DNA from: Leuctra nigra | Lineage: Eukaryota; Arthropoda; Insecta; Plecoptera; Leuctridae | DNA: 64,000 bases | Assembly (NCBI GenBank): GCA_934045905.1 | Contig: OW203765.1 | Location: 24,083,151-24,147,150 of the forward strand | Reading direction: 5' to 3' | Part shown: positions 42,923 to 56,056 of the stretch, one piece after another | Position numbering within the stretch: position 1 is the stretch's first letter | Layout: the number at the start of each line of letters is the position of its first letter | Program-made: the position numbers and the translations under genes | Notes under the pieces: model-generated | Databases searched by the model: none | The model's input: the letters and a program-made list of their open reading frames with translations, nothing else | Told to the model about the DNA's origin: nothing

Positions 42923-45900
42923 CTACAACGTAAGGCCCTGGTACTGATTGAGTCCTTCGGATTCCGGAGACTCGAGACGATTGCGTAAGTGCTCCAAAGT
43001 ATTAGTGAAATGCTTATTTATCTGATCAGTCTCTTCATTGGTCTCCAAGTTAGGCAACTCCTCCCGGATCTTAGATATTAACTGGTTCAACATTTGAACT
43101 GTCACCTGCAAAATAACAACCAAATAATAATATGTACCTAGTTTATAAACAATTAGTGAATTGCGGTAAAATATTGTTTACGCTGTTTCCTGTTTTAACA
43201 GGAATGTGTGACCAAAACAATCGAAAAATATTAAGTTTTGGAAGTGTCACCATTCATTCAACACAATGCATGGTGTCATTATGGAGATAATTGTTTGATT
43301 GATTACCTGTCCTTTGCAATGGTTGATTTAACAACAATTGAGAATTTTAATAAATTTCAAAATTATTTTTAAAATCAATATTCCTAATCCTACCTACCTA
43401 CAGTCGGGGCGCCAAAAGTCTGAACCCTCACCAGATGGAACCACCATCACTTGCTCTGTTAGGCCGAGAAAGACGTCATTGCAAGGTGAGCGTGCAATGA
43501 AGTCTTTCTCGGCCTAGCCGAAAAACTGCCTAACAGCGCATTCTGTTAAGAGTTCAAACACTCGGCACCTCGATTGTAAGACACACAAAAACATAAAATA
43601 AAAAACAAACCACCTTCTGCCAACATAACAAAAAATGTGGAGGGCTCATGTCCTTTGCTTGCAAGTGCTTTCAATGACAGTCAGGACTTCCGATGATGTT
43701 ACGTACCTGGTCATTGTTCTTCTCGTAGAAGTAGATGTAGTGGTTCAGCAACTCAACGAACAGCTGTACTTGTACCGAAGGATCCATGCACTGGTTGCAT
43801 ATCCTGACTCCCTTCTTCAGGCACTCGAGCACACGTTTACCATCGTGGATCTGCGGAGAAAAGTAAGCATCACTCGACACTTTCAATGAATGAAGGGTTC
43901 ATCAGTGAAGATCTGGTTGAAATTGCTCTGAATCAATTATTGAATCACAATCATTAAACTGCATTAAAATTAAAATCTTAACTATTGAACTAGGTAGTAT
44001 TCATAAATATTTTTTGATATTATAATATAATCTATACTACATAGGAAAAAGGTATCAACTACAGTTTCAAAATGAACCCAATTCCTTTCAGTTATCGATA
44101 TAAGAATTAAGAATCTCTCATCAACTCGTCATACCTCTTCCCCATTGCTGACGAGATTCTTTCCGCTCCAGAAGAGATGCGAGCAGGTGGCGACGCCTCG
44201 ACACTGGTCGGGCTTCTTGAGGAGCTTGCTGGCGGCGAGCGCGCACTGCGTCCGCAGCGGCTCGTGGTTCTCCTCGCCGAAGCAGGACATCTGCTCGAAC
44301 GTGGCAATGATCAGCGTGATGGCCGCCAGCTGAGCCTTGCTGTCGGAGATCTCGTCCTCGTACAGCGAGAACGCCTGGAACATTCAGTCAGTGATGATTT
44401 GTACCTAGCATCAGACTAGAGGAATGGAATCTACATAAGAAGGCTCCATTTACTAGTGTGTGAAATGTGCATTCACATAGAGCAGATTTTAGTTTTTGGA
44501 ACATTTTTCTTGCAACCTATCAAAGCATTTTGCATTTTATATTATATTTGGCTGAGCTCCGAGTAAAAACGCACAAGGCACACCGTGACAATTCTGATTA
44601 TGAACAAAATGAAACGCAAATCTGAGTCACAAACGTAAACATTTTATGTATTACCTTTATAAACAGTTTTATCTACTTCCAAGTCTAGTCAACCAGGTAC
44701 GTATTATTCCTGATCATTTTGCTTCAAAGCAAGCTTTGAGAATTTTCAAGCTGTTAATTCTTTTGAATTTCCCTTGAAATTTAATTCCCTTTCTGGTACT
44801 GATGGTAAAAAATTAAGTGCATATCAAAAAGAGTTCACAATCCCAGAAAAAACCCAAATACATTGTGTGTCAAGCAACATATTTTACAAAGAATTATTTT
44901 AGAATATCCAAAATGGTGAATCTAAAACACAATTTATTCTTGATTAGCCTTCATGTGATGCAACAATAATCAAAACGTTACACAAGGGATGCTAAAAAAT
45001 TAAAACTAGCTAATTAATAAACTAATATGTGCCCGACTTTCCACAGCATCTTGGAGTTTTCATTCTATTTACAGAATGGGGTGATGCCAAGCTAGGACGA
45101 CGGGATCGGCCACTTTGGCGCTAGCGTCGAGGCTGTGTTTTTTAAATCAACGTATTTCTTACCCCACAGTCCGTATTTTCATGTTAAGAATTAATGTTGA
45201 TATTTGGTTATTTACCGAAAGAGTGGATAATTATTAGAAATGATAGTGTAATACAGTAAACCCTCATTATTTCGAACTTCAATAATTCGAATTTAGGGGT
45301 AAATTCGAACTAGGTGGATGGTCCCAGTGTTCAGTATAGGCTTTACAATGTTAAATAATTTTGATAAATCGAATTTTAGGTTATTTCGAAATTCGAACTG
45401 AATTTTGGTCCCAGCCCATGTTATAACTTGCATACAGTTGTTTTAATTCGAACTTTGCAAAAGGATTGACAAAATAATCGCGAACAAACTTCGAAAAAAC
45501 AAACTCACACTACACATTTCCAATGTTTCCAATGGCGTCACGTCACAATGAAAGTAGTCAAACTGCTCTCTGTTGTGTTGGGGTGGGGGCTGGAACACTT
45601 TAGGCGGGAATATTCAAACTTCATTCAAGATTTAGAAAGCATTTGGCCGCATATATAGTGCGAGCAGCTTTTAAAGCCGCGTTATATTCAAATCAATACA
45701 GTAGGTAGGTATGTATGTACTAAAAAAATAAAAAATAAAAAATTTAAATATATTTCGAACTTTTTTAATTCGAACTGGGATTTTTTGAATTCCTTGAATT
45801 CGAATTAACGAGGGTTTACTGTAATGATATTTTGATCATATAATGACAGCTCACAGAATTATTTTTGTTTCCAGTGCTCTCTTAAAATGACTCACTGCTT

Positions 45901-48900
45901 AATGGAATTTTGTAACTTCCAATTAAAACAATTGAGAGGGTGTCGCTTCAGATTGAAATAGAATTTGCTTTAGATATTGCACTATCTTCTTATTTTTACA
46001 CATTTTATTATACTAGAGTAAAACATCTATGTATCTAAACAGTGAGTACATCTTCTTACGCATGTCAAAATAAAGTTTCGCGAGTTTTAATTTTGAGTGG
46101 CACGAACAGCTTACTTCACACTTATCGCAAAACCGATGGCAGCACCCTAGCGGGAGATAGTTTGGCTAGTGCCCTATCGTTACTGACGCTATTAATATAA
46201 TTCTTAATTTAAAAAAATATTCAGTCAAAGAGTTCAAGTCTACATTTAGCCGGTCACTTGGAAAGAAACAATGGAAACCTCGAGCATGAAGCACGGATGT
46301 GTACCTGTGACATGAACTCGTAGGCCACTGTCTCGTGGTTGTCGAAGCCGACCTGTCCGACGGCCACCGCACCCTGCAGGAAGAGCCGCAGCGGCAGTTC
46401 CGCCAACTCCGCCTTGATCAGAGCCGTGATCGTCTGGTGGCAGAACTGGAAGATCTTCTGGCACTTCTTCTCCCACATCTCGTCCTAGAGGAGATCGGAT
46501 CACAGCACGGTGTAAACAGAGTGAAAGTGATGTTGCAATTAGAGATGTCAAGTACCAAAGTAATGTAGGTGTAGTAAAGTAAAAATATCATTTGTATGGA
46601 TTTTTTTAAAATCATTGTGAACATCCTAAGAACTTGGCCAAAAGTAAAAACGGTATTTGAAGGAAACAGATTAGCTGCTGGTAAGGTTTCTTGACAATCA
46701 ATCAATGATATTATCAATGAAATCAGATCTCACCTAGAAGAGTTAGCACAGACATCATCGGATGATGCCCTCAAATCTGTATCAGTCAATCTGTTTCTGT
46801 TGAATACCGTTTTTACTTCAGGCCAAGTGTTGGTACCCGTTATAAAGAAAATGTCCCAATTGCATTGTCACAATAATTATTAGTTTCCCGAAAAGATTAG
46901 TAGGTAGGTACCCACCTATAATTTAGCATTTATGCTTTAAAGTGGAGCAAATGAAAATTCTATTCCACTTTTCTCATGGTGGAGATAGAAATAACCATTC
47001 AATAGCACCTATTTCTAGACCTCGTTAAAATATTATCACGACACGAGATCAGCAAGACCCAACCTGTGGTATCGGCACTCACCTCATCTTTGTTCTGCTT
47101 GTACTTGAACGCGAGCTGGTAGGCTTGGAACACGATGGGCGGGAGAGTGAACTTGATGCGCTTGTTGCCGCCGGCGCCGAAGTGCTTTCTCGCCGTGCTC
47201 AGGATCAGGTACTGCTGGTCGGCCGACTCGGAGCGGAGGTGGTGGATGAAGCGGCCGAGCAGGCCCTGGTCCTCGGCAAAGTCCTCGGGGTCTTCCTCCA
47301 CGGTCGGTTGGTCGCGCTGGTCTTGGACGAGCGGCGACACCATCGTTAGCACGGTGTCCACCTGCAAATAACATGAAGATGGTTCATGAAATATAATATA
47401 TTACCTATGTATTCTAAGTTCATACTATCTGTACGGCACCGGCGAATGCGCGCTCTCGGACATGGACCGCCTGACCGTTGCCGGCTTGGGCAGCTTCCAA
47501 CCCGCCCCGCCTACCATACCTACTATCAAGTTTACTTCACACTTATGTAAACTTTATGATGAGTTTTTTGGCTCCAAATGGACTTATAGTGAAAAATTGC
47601 AGTAATATGTGAAGAAATGGTGTTTATTTATCGATTTCTCTTCTCTCACTAAAGGCTACTTTGTACCACGATTCAAAATAAGAAAAATTTAATAAAATAT
47701 GATTTAGCGAAGTTTGGGGGAGAGTAGGAATAGAGGTAGGATGGGAAGACAGAGAGAGCTGAAGAATGGTGGAATTGATGGAGCGGCAGGTAGAGGCAGC
47801 AGAGGAGAGCGAAGAAGATGAAGACGACAACGGTGAGGAAGCTGGAATAGCCAATCGGCTTCGGCATCCCAGGAAGCAGCCAGAGAAGAGGTGGAGTTAG
47901 CTCCTCCCCCCCCCCCCCCCAACCTGACATCGTTGGAAGGGGAAATGGATATTATGTTTTAGAAATAGATCAGAATAGCACATCGTTTAAATAATTCCAA
48001 GATGAAATTTGATGATTTAGATATCAAGTACAAATATGCAGGAGGGTTGGTTTTTCTTTGGATATAACAACATTTTCATTTTGAGTAGTTTATTATCTGC
48101 TCTATATTTTAGCTGATGGATGCTGGATTTAGCTGATTTTAGCTGACTCAATAACATAAATAAAATGTCCTCACCAACTCCTGCGTCGTGACAAGCGTCT
48201 CGTTCTCCAGGGCATTTGTGACGAGGTATGCTGCCAGATTCTTGCGTCCGTGATAGTCAAAGTACTCGAGCAGCGGACCGAAGTTCTCCAGCTGGAGCAC
48301 GGTCAACAGGTTGTTGTAGTGGTCGATGGGGATCTTCATCAGTCGCGTCAGCTCTCTCGACACGGCGCTGTTGTACTCGATCCTGCAGACATAAACACGT
48401 CAGTTCATTCCAGCGCAAAACATATAGAACTGTCATTACCCTGAGAAAATGGGCATAGAATCTACATAAAAATGCATTCTACTTAGCTTAGCGAAATTAA
48501 TTAATTTTAACAGATTTTAAGTTGTCAAAAGTTCAGTTAGATAGAAGCTATAACTATATGAAGAAATTAAGAATAATTCTCAAACGACATAATTAGTTTT
48601 CTTCTCTATTTCAAAGTGGTATTTTGAACATAAAAGCTGAGAAAATTTATCATTACAAGAATGGAGACGAATTTTGTTCCCCATTTTCATAGTATATTTC
48701 AACATGATTTGAATTTGTTTTTGTAGAGGGGTTTTTAACTTACCTATTATACTTATTTTATAATTGGAAAAAAGGTAAATCAGAGCTAGAAATCAGAGCT
48801 AGAAATCAGAGCTCACCTACAAGAGTTTGATGACAAGTTAGCATAGACTTCGTAGGATGATTCCATAAACGTTTACAGCCAAAAAATTTCTTTCAAATAC

Positions 48901-51900
48901 CGTTTTATCATTTGTTGAGTGTGTGTACCTACATAAGGTAGGTACATGAAAATTGCCTGTGAAATGTTACCTATCCTTGTTGAGCTTCTGGAATATCTCC
49001 ACCGTGGTGTGCAGGACTTTGTCGACGTAATCCACGCGGTCAGGATAACACTTGAGAGCAAGATTCACCAGCGACACTTGCAATGCAACAATGTCTTCCT
49101 GGACCATGTCCTGTCGAGTCTGCAGGAAGGACAAAATTACATAACATTAGTAACTACCGTATTTACTCCCATATAAGCCGCGGGTATATTCAATTATTCA
49201 CTACCTTGAAATCCTACTGCGGCTTATATTCGCGTGCGGCTTATATTCGCGCGCAAAACCGATTTTTCCCATTTTGAATGGGAAAAATCTGCGCGGGGGA
49301 TATGGGATAAGGTTCTGGGGATTGCCTCATCTCCAGATAACCTCAGCCACCACTTGTCAACCTTTGACAATGTCCTTTAATGACCTGTCGTCACTCAACT
49401 CAAGTGTATAATAGATACAATATAGCCTGGTGCTATTTTTATTACATCCTGCGGCTTATTTTCGCATACAAAGTATTTTTCAAAAACAGACTTCCAAAAA
49501 CTGAGGTGCGGCTTATATTCAGGTAATAATAATAATAATAATAATGTAATTTATTGAGCACATAAAATAGGTACATAATTGGTCTGTATTCAACAATCGA
49601 GTCGTTGATGTTCCATACATCCATCTCTTCTCTTCAGCTGCTTCACATCTTCACCATTTACCTACTTCTTCTTAATTCATAATAGCGGCTTATATGCGAG
49701 TAAATACGGTAACTAAGAAACATTTGTAGGTTCTCAGACTTTTTTAAATGACAGTTCATACATTGAAGCAGAGTCCCTTTAGTTATTGTGAAGGAATTTC
49801 ATTTAAAAAAATGTAATAAGGTTGATATGAATTCAATTGGCAAGGAATTTCATTTAAAAAAATGTAATAAGGTTGATATGAATTCAATTGGCAATAAAGT
49901 AGGTAAAGTTTACTTTCTAAGCTATAGAACAATACAGAACCTACTACTACCAAGCTCTCACTACCACTCTCACTTACATGGATAATGGTGGCAACTTGAT
50001 CTGAGAATACGTCAAACAGTTTGACATCGTTGGGAATCTCTCCCGTCGCAACGGCTCCTTCCGTCCGCTGGGAATACGTTGCAAGTCGGTCGATCAACGA
50101 GATGATGATGTTCTTAACGTTGACGCCCGGTTGCAGTTCCGCGCACGACTTCAGGAAAGCGTTCAACGTCTGCAGGTGGAACTCGTCCGGAAAAACCTGA
50201 GCAAGAAGTTGTCAATGTTATTTAAAGTTCATGTCTGGCACTACCGAAACATGTGAAAAGCATTAAAGTAAATAATTGTAAATAGCCTCTTGGGAATGTG
50301 GTTGATAATAATTAATAATTGATGATTCACCTGGATAATACACTCCATGAGGTATTCTTGAGCAATGGCATCTCGACAGCTCACAACCTGCTCCAGAATT
50401 CCAGGCAAGACATTCTGTTGGCACAAAACAGATAATTATTGTCAATATTTATAAAAAGCAGGACATGTAGGTAGGTACTTACAACATGTTTAGCTGCATG
50501 TCAATAAGACAGTTCACAGTGTAGGTACAACAATTTAACAAATTGCTCAGATATCATTACTAATGATAACTACTACTATGATAATGATTACTAATGATGA
50601 TTACTAATGATACTAATGGTAGAGCCAGTTTTAAATGGTGATTTTTTTTCTTAAAATTCGTTTTTAAAATCACCAATTTCGTTTTTTGTGTTTTTTCTGG
50701 AAGAGGGATTTCGCGATTTTGTGGTAACATTAAATTGCTTATAAAACGCATGGTAACAGCCCCGGGAACCCTCATTTGAAGAAAAACATTTGTATGCCAC
50801 TTGGAGGAGGGATTGGAATGGAATGATCAAGGACTATTAGCACTGAAATAGGCTAATATCGAATGGCGTCTTTAATGCTATGTACTGTCTTTTCCCCCAA
50901 CCCACATTTTATCTGTTAAAAATTATAATAATAAATATCTGTCTCCCGTTTCCAACACAATGTCGGGTCGGGGGGTGGAATTCCACCATCCATCTTGGGC
51001 CTTTGCTTCAGTGATGTCGGGTGGCCGGTCCTGACACATCACACTCTTCTTCTTCCTCCTCCTCTTCGTATTCTGGTTGCTGCCGCTCCACCATGACTCT
51101 CCACCTCTCTCTGTCCTCCCACAATCTTTCTGCAGTCACTGTTCCCCACTCCTCACCTCTTTCCTCTACATCCCACTTCACCTGGTCCTCCCACTTCACT
51201 CTCGGTCTACCCCTTCTGCTTTCCCAGTCTCTCGCTCTTTCAAATTCTCTCTTCGGTATTCTCTTGGGATTCATTCTTCTAAGATGACCATACCAGCGTA
51301 GTCTGTCTCTTCCTATCTTATAGTTGAGGCTCTCAACACCTAGCTTCTTCCTTATGTCAGTACTTCTTTGCTTTTCCATCTTCGATACTCCAGCGATGCT
51401 TCTGAGGAATTTCATCTCAGCCGCCTGGACATTTCCTGCTTCTTTGTTGGTCAATGTCCATGTAACTGCACCATAAGTTAGTATTGGTATGAAGTAGGTC
51501 TTGTAGAGTAGCATCTTGCATTTGGTTGGCATGTCTTCGTTCCACAGAAGCTTTCTGACTGACTGGTAGAATCCACTGGCAAGGTGTATCCGCCTAGATA
51601 TCTCTTCTCCCATCCTAGCCTCATTGGTCACTATGCTTCCTAGATATTTGAACTCCTGCTTTACTTCGAGTACTTCTTCTTGTAAAATTATAATAATTTA
51701 AATTTTATGACGAAAATGTATAGTTTGACAAGATATTTTCTTTCCCAATCCAACAATTTTTAGTACAGTGATTGTTCCAAAACATCCTTTTGTGTAAGTA
51801 GGCTAGCTGTACCAGTGAAGTGATAATAGGTTGTGATTGGTTGACTGAGGAATAGGGGTGGGGAAATCAGTCGAAGTGGTCGACCTTGACAAGGGGTCAC

Positions 51901-54900
51901 TGATCTCAAGGGGTGCGAGTGTACTCTTCATGTAAGAGTATCTTAAGATACAAGATACTATAGTATCTTGAAGATACTTAAGATACAAGATACTTCAAAA
52001 CAAAAGGAGAATTAAGATTTGGGAAAAAATATGAGTCAATTCAGAATTTTTTAAACTCTTTTTAGTGATTACATAGTCATACCAATTATTTATTTTTAAT
52101 TACCAAAGAAACAAATACAAATTAAAGAATTTCTTCAGAAAGTCCATAGGAAGTTAGATTGAGATCTCAGGGTATGCTTGCCCAGACACCTAATGTGCCA
52201 TTCTCAGAAAATCGTCTATAATGGAGTTATAGACATTTGTTCAGGTATTTGTTTGCAAAAATATTGGGAATATTTTGACCATGTTTAGTTTAAAAGTATC
52301 TTAAGTATCTTGGAAAAATAAGATACTCAAGATACTTAAAAAATGTATCTTAGATACATTTATAAGATACTTTACTAAAACGTATCTAAGATACAGATAC
52401 TAAGATACTATTGTATCTCAAGATACGTATCTAAGATACTTGTATCTTAGATACTGCCCATCCCTGATACTAATGATATAATGATGACTAATGATTAGAG
52501 CTCCGTGAAAATGGGTTTATTATTTTACTAATTTCGTTTTTAAAAATCCAAATTTCGTTTTTTAGCGGTTTTATAGAATTTATAGTGGCAAATCAATAAA
52601 TTAATATTTCTGTCAAAAATTATATTTCTAGTAACCAATCCCTATTCAATGCTTAACATTAACCACTAAACATTACAGGCAATCTAAGTAACAAACAAGA
52701 ACACAAACAAGAGTTTAGAGTAAATAAAAGTGTATTTATTTAAGGATTTAAGTAGGAACTCTGAATGGCGTTTACATGCGACGTGTTTCATCAGTATTAT
52801 GTCCTTGCGCTCGAGTTCTAGGTAGGTAGTCTGCAGTTGCAAAACCGGCACTTAAAAGTTTTCCGTCACTCACGTAAAACCCGTCACTCCAGAACTCTGA
52901 AGCCCTAGACGCGGCTGTAACTGTTGATTTCGGCATTGTGTACAAAGTAAAAACACAAGTAAAATTGTTTTGTGCACAATAACGATAATAATAATTTAAT
53001 AATACAGTGGCACTACAACTAAAATGGCCGCCCGCCGCCCGCCGCCGTATCGCTGCCTCGCGCGATGGGAACAGCTGATTCCTAGCGCCTGCGCAGTTAC
53101 CAAATGTATGAGCAGGGTTTAACCTTGACCAATGTCACCTAACAAGCGCGCTTGCTTTCTTCGCGGAATGTGGATATTTCCATGAATTATGCGTGAAATA
53201 GGAAGTTTTAGGTTGAGTTTCAACATTTTCTGTAAACATTTCTGAAAACTGAACAACATTTGTGGGATTTCGCGATGTATTACAAAAATATAGTCGATTT
53301 CGGTGTTATTTCGCAATAATGGCATATTTCGTTTTTTTTCGCGATTCAAATCTTGTAGAATTGGGTTTAGAATGACGTAATTCGTGCTCATATTCCAAGA
53401 AAATACAAGATATAAAGATATCGCGTTATCGCGATGTGCGAAATATACGGAGCTCTACTAATGATTCATTAGTCCTAAAAGCTGGGTTCCCATACTTCGC
53501 ATCGAATTCGCTTTCGCAAAATGGCTACCTTTTAACAAAGGAAATCGTCCATGTTTACATTCGCATGTTCACTTGTTTCGTTTCGGTCTCGTCAAAGTTA
53601 AAATTAGCTCAACTTTAACGAAACCGAAACACGGGAACATGCGAATGTAAACATGGACGATTTCCCTTGTTAAAAGGTAGCCATTTTGCGAAAGCGAAGC
53701 GAACCGGAAGCGAATTCGATGTGAAGTATGGGAACCCAGCTTAACTCATTACAGGTTACACAAGGAAATATTGGGAATCTGACTTAGGAATGGAGGAAAT
53801 AATTTACACTTTTTTGAGCTTAGGGCTTGAAATAATTTAAATTGAAATAATTTAAAATTCTGCAAAACTTTTTGCAATTCATTTTGCAAAATTTATAAAT
53901 CTTTTTTCCATTTTTAAATCGGATTCCCAATATTTCCTTAAATTTCCTATTTCCTAAGCTCAAAATTTTAAATTATTTCCTCCATTATTCAAGAAGTTGA
54001 TACACAGAGGTAGGTACTATGTAAAGTTTGAAACACAGATCTTTATCCTAATTCACATCACATGAATTATTCTTTCTTTTATGACTAAACCTCACACAGG
54101 TTGTTTTCCTGGACGTACCTTGCAGTATCTCTCCAGATTTACGGTCTCGAGTTGCGACAGACGGACGAGGTTCGTGCCGACCAATATCCGCAGCTCTTCT
54201 CTCTCCCGCTCGCGACGATCCTTGTCTCTCGAGTGACCTTGGTGCTGCATGCGCACCCACAGCTTGTTCATCTCCGCAAAGTTCATCAGCACAAAGTCGA
54301 TGGAATCTTTCACCTAAAAAAGAAAGAATAAATTTCAAATCACACTTCTCTCACTTTACATTGAATATTCATGTTTGTCCAACGAAAAGACAAACTGTCA
54401 TTTGAAATATGTTATTATTTGTTGCCTAAATATGGAAAAAGGCCAGTCTCACTGGGCTTCTGTTGCATTAATTTAAAAAGCAATGTCAAATCTAGTGTTT
54501 TAGAGAAAAATGCATCTCACTGAAGTCAAGGTGACAATATAATACCATTGTACTACACACTTAAAAGTTAAACCACATGGAGAGCTCAGGTGATTGTACA
54601 GAGATATTTGGGGTCAACATCAAAACAGCAAATTAGAAAAGAAACGGTGCATCATTTACTGTCTGAAAATCCTTGAGTTATGAATTAATAAGTTGTGAGA
54701 GAAACTAGTCTAACCGTTCCCTCTGCCTCATCGGGAACCTCGGCGACGTCGGGGAGGATGTTGCGCGTGCACTGCAACAAGTAGTTGCGCAAGAACAAGC
54801 CGCGCAGCGGATGTTGCACGCCGCGACACATCTCCACGAGATCCTTCAGCAAGTCTCGCTTCAAACATGTGTTGGTCTTGATGTAGACCAAGCCGACGGT

Positions 54901-56056
54901 GATGAGAAGATATCTGTTGGCAAAATCATCGGTCAGGGACCGATGATTTTTTTTGTGAGCTGTGAGAAGAATTGGTAAAGAAGTGAGATAATGAATGTAC
55001 CTAGATAACCAAAATAATGCAATCCAATAAATGTATCATGAAAGATTGATTGAAATCAAGTCAAAATTATTGACAACTGACTGAGCACCTCTCAGTTCAA
55101 TTTCAACTGATTTATAATTTTAAGAAAAGTATAAAACGGTAGGTAGAAAGGTAAGCAAATATGAAATAGGCTACCAAACAAACATAAAGAAGCATAGAAA
55201 GGGGCTAAATACTAAAATTTAAATTTTGTCTACCTACATAGCGAATTTTGTGTTGACTCTTTTATTGAAAAAAGTGGGCAAAACAGTGGAAAATAGTTAG
55301 GTAGGTACCTACCTACTACAAAAGTAATAAGAGTGAATTCAATCAAATAAATATCCATGCATGGATCATAGCTATTTAACACGTAAAGCGAACCAACTAG
55401 CAGTCTCATGCTCAAAAGAATTTCCAGATTTATCGACGCAAGTGACCAGAGTACTGGATTCGGTCCATAAGATTATTAGCTCACGGTCTTGTGGTGTTGA
55501 GGACTGACACCCGCAAATATCTACTTGCGGACGCAACTTCTTTTGAGCATGAGGCTGTAGGTACTTACAGTCTGGGTACGATATTGCCTGCATATTGCAC
55601 CAATTCATAAAGATCGGCTACTTTACGTCCCTTCTGGAACTCATCTAGAAGATATAACTCAAGATGCCGCAACTCATCCGTAATAGCCATGTCTGAAGAT
55701 ATAAGTTAAGGAAACGTACACAATTGTTTCAACAAGTATTTGCCTTCATACCTAGTCCTAAGCAGTTATGAGGACCTCGACAAAAATATTGGTACATATA
55801 CAGCAACATTACAGTTCTTTACATTGCTTGATGTAATAAACAGCATTCAGTAAAGGATACAGAGTTCATAGTAGCTTTTCGGGGAGAGAAGGCTTGTGCG
55901 TAGCTCTCCAAGCATTGTTGAGGCGTGTTTTAAGCCATCCATTAGCTTGCTCTTGTCCAAGCATCTTTTCATTTGAAAAGCTTGAACTTTAACAATGCTC
56001 AATGCTTCATCCAGAAGTTTTTCCTGCTCCTCAACAGGGGATAGTTGAGGCGTCAT
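42923..56056 (-). CDS. Vps35: VPS35, retromer core subunit
   Basis: Thirteen coding exons join in phase into 799 residues (human VPS35: 796): 56056-55861, 55692-55569, 54913-54715, 54313-54119, 50414-50331, 50196-49978, 49119-48971, 48382-48175, 47361-47083, 46484-46305, 44374-44135, 43850-43707 and 43105-42923. VPS35 is an alpha-solenoid that binds VPS26 and VPS29 and sorts endosomal cargo back to the Golgi or plasma membrane. Seen here: the N-terminal [20 protein letters not shown] and the family hallmark [13 protein letters not shown] (the VPS26-binding side), [12 protein letters not shown], the central [13 protein letters not shown] and [10 protein letters not shown], and the C-terminal VPS29-binding helices with [13 protein letters not shown] and [13 protein letters not shown]. 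The start is preceded directly by an acceptor (TTTTTAG), so a 5' UTR exon lies upstream. Intron 4 (3.7 kb) is packed with mobile elements. No key region is missing. Confidence 0.97.
43392..43572. mobile_element. MITE with central hairpin in VPS35 intron 12
   Basis: Weak outer inverted repeats (CGGGGCGCC...GTCTGAAC) enclose a 55-nt hairpin at 43461-43515 with 23-bp arms, one mismatch and a 9-nt loop. Confidence 0.5.
45254..45821. mobile_element. pogo/Tigger-like MITE in VPS35 intron 10
   Basis: Inverted ends CAGTAAACCCTC(A/G)TTA with TTCGAA-rich interior. TA dinucleotides flank both ends. The end sequence resembles CAGT-type termini of the pogo/Tigger group. No transposase frame in 568 bp. 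Confidence 0.7.
46631..46828. mobile_element. MITE of the ACGGTATTTGAA family, copy 2
   Basis: Inverted arms CTTGGCC...AAGTAAAAACGGTATT with GAAACAGATT. It lies in VPS35 intron 9. A half copy lies at 48795-48925 in intron 7. Confidence 0.65.
47420..47605 (+). other. Orphan GC-rich open frame in VPS35 intron 8
   Basis: A + strand frame runs through TAC GGC ACC GGC GAA TGC GCG to a TAA at 47603-47605. The 47432-47515 part is far more GC-rich than the intron, with G/C-ended codons ([20 protein letters not shown]). No ATG-initiated gene or clear acceptor was found. It may be a fragment of a mobile element or of a processed gene. Confidence 0.25.
49157..49709. mobile_element. MITE with CCGTATTTACTC ends in VPS35 intron 6
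   Basis: Inverted ends CCGTATTTACTC(C/G)CATATAAGCCGC, flanked by TA on both sides. A retroelement 3' end with (AAT)n is inserted inside it at 49523-49651. Confidence 0.75.
49546..49651 (-). mobile_element. 3' end of the second retroelement, copy 2
   Basis: Near-identical to 34011-34116 and likewise attached to an (AAT)n tract (49523-49545). It is nested in the CCGTATTTACTC MITE, so it inserted after that element. Confidence 0.7.
49791..49892. repeat. Perfect 51-bp tandem duplication
   Basis: Two exact 51-bp copies starting AAGGAATTTCATTTAAAAAA, about 90 bp downstream of the VPS35 exon 6 donor in intron 6. Confidence 0.9.
50933..51683 (-). mobile_element. 5'-truncated LINE with reverse transcriptase C-terminus
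   Basis: A - strand frame (from about 51680 to the TGA at 51008) carries [14 protein letters not shown], then [20 protein letters not shown] and RWYGHLRRM, typical of the thumb and C-terminal part of insect LINE reverse transcriptases. The tail is glutamate-rich from a GAA/GAG run. An exact 14-bp direct repeat AAAATTATAATAAT flanks the element (50919-50932 and 51684-51697). It lies in VPS35 intron 4 in the same orientation as the gene. The frame is intact but lacks the catalytic part and is dead on its own. Confidence 0.8.
51853..52466. mobile_element. hAT-like element with TATCTTAAGATAC clusters
   Basis: Ends resemble AGGGGTGGG/AGGGATGGGCAGT, and the interior has many copies of AAGATAC in both orientations forming short palindromes. 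The flanks show no clear duplication. Confidence 0.5.
52496..53457. mobile_element. hAT-type element with 8-bp duplication, 962 bp
   Basis: Inverted ends TAGAGCTCCGT. CTAATGAT lies immediately outside both ends (52488-52495 and 53458-53465). The interior is TTCGTTTTT-rich with a GC-rich block at 53020-53095; no transposase frame. In VPS35 intron 4. Confidence 0.75.
53479..53742. mobile_element. Palindromic MITE in VPS35 intron 4
   Basis: Arms of about 120 bp are nearly exact reverse complements starting AAGCTGGGTTCCCATACTTC. Confidence 0.8.
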
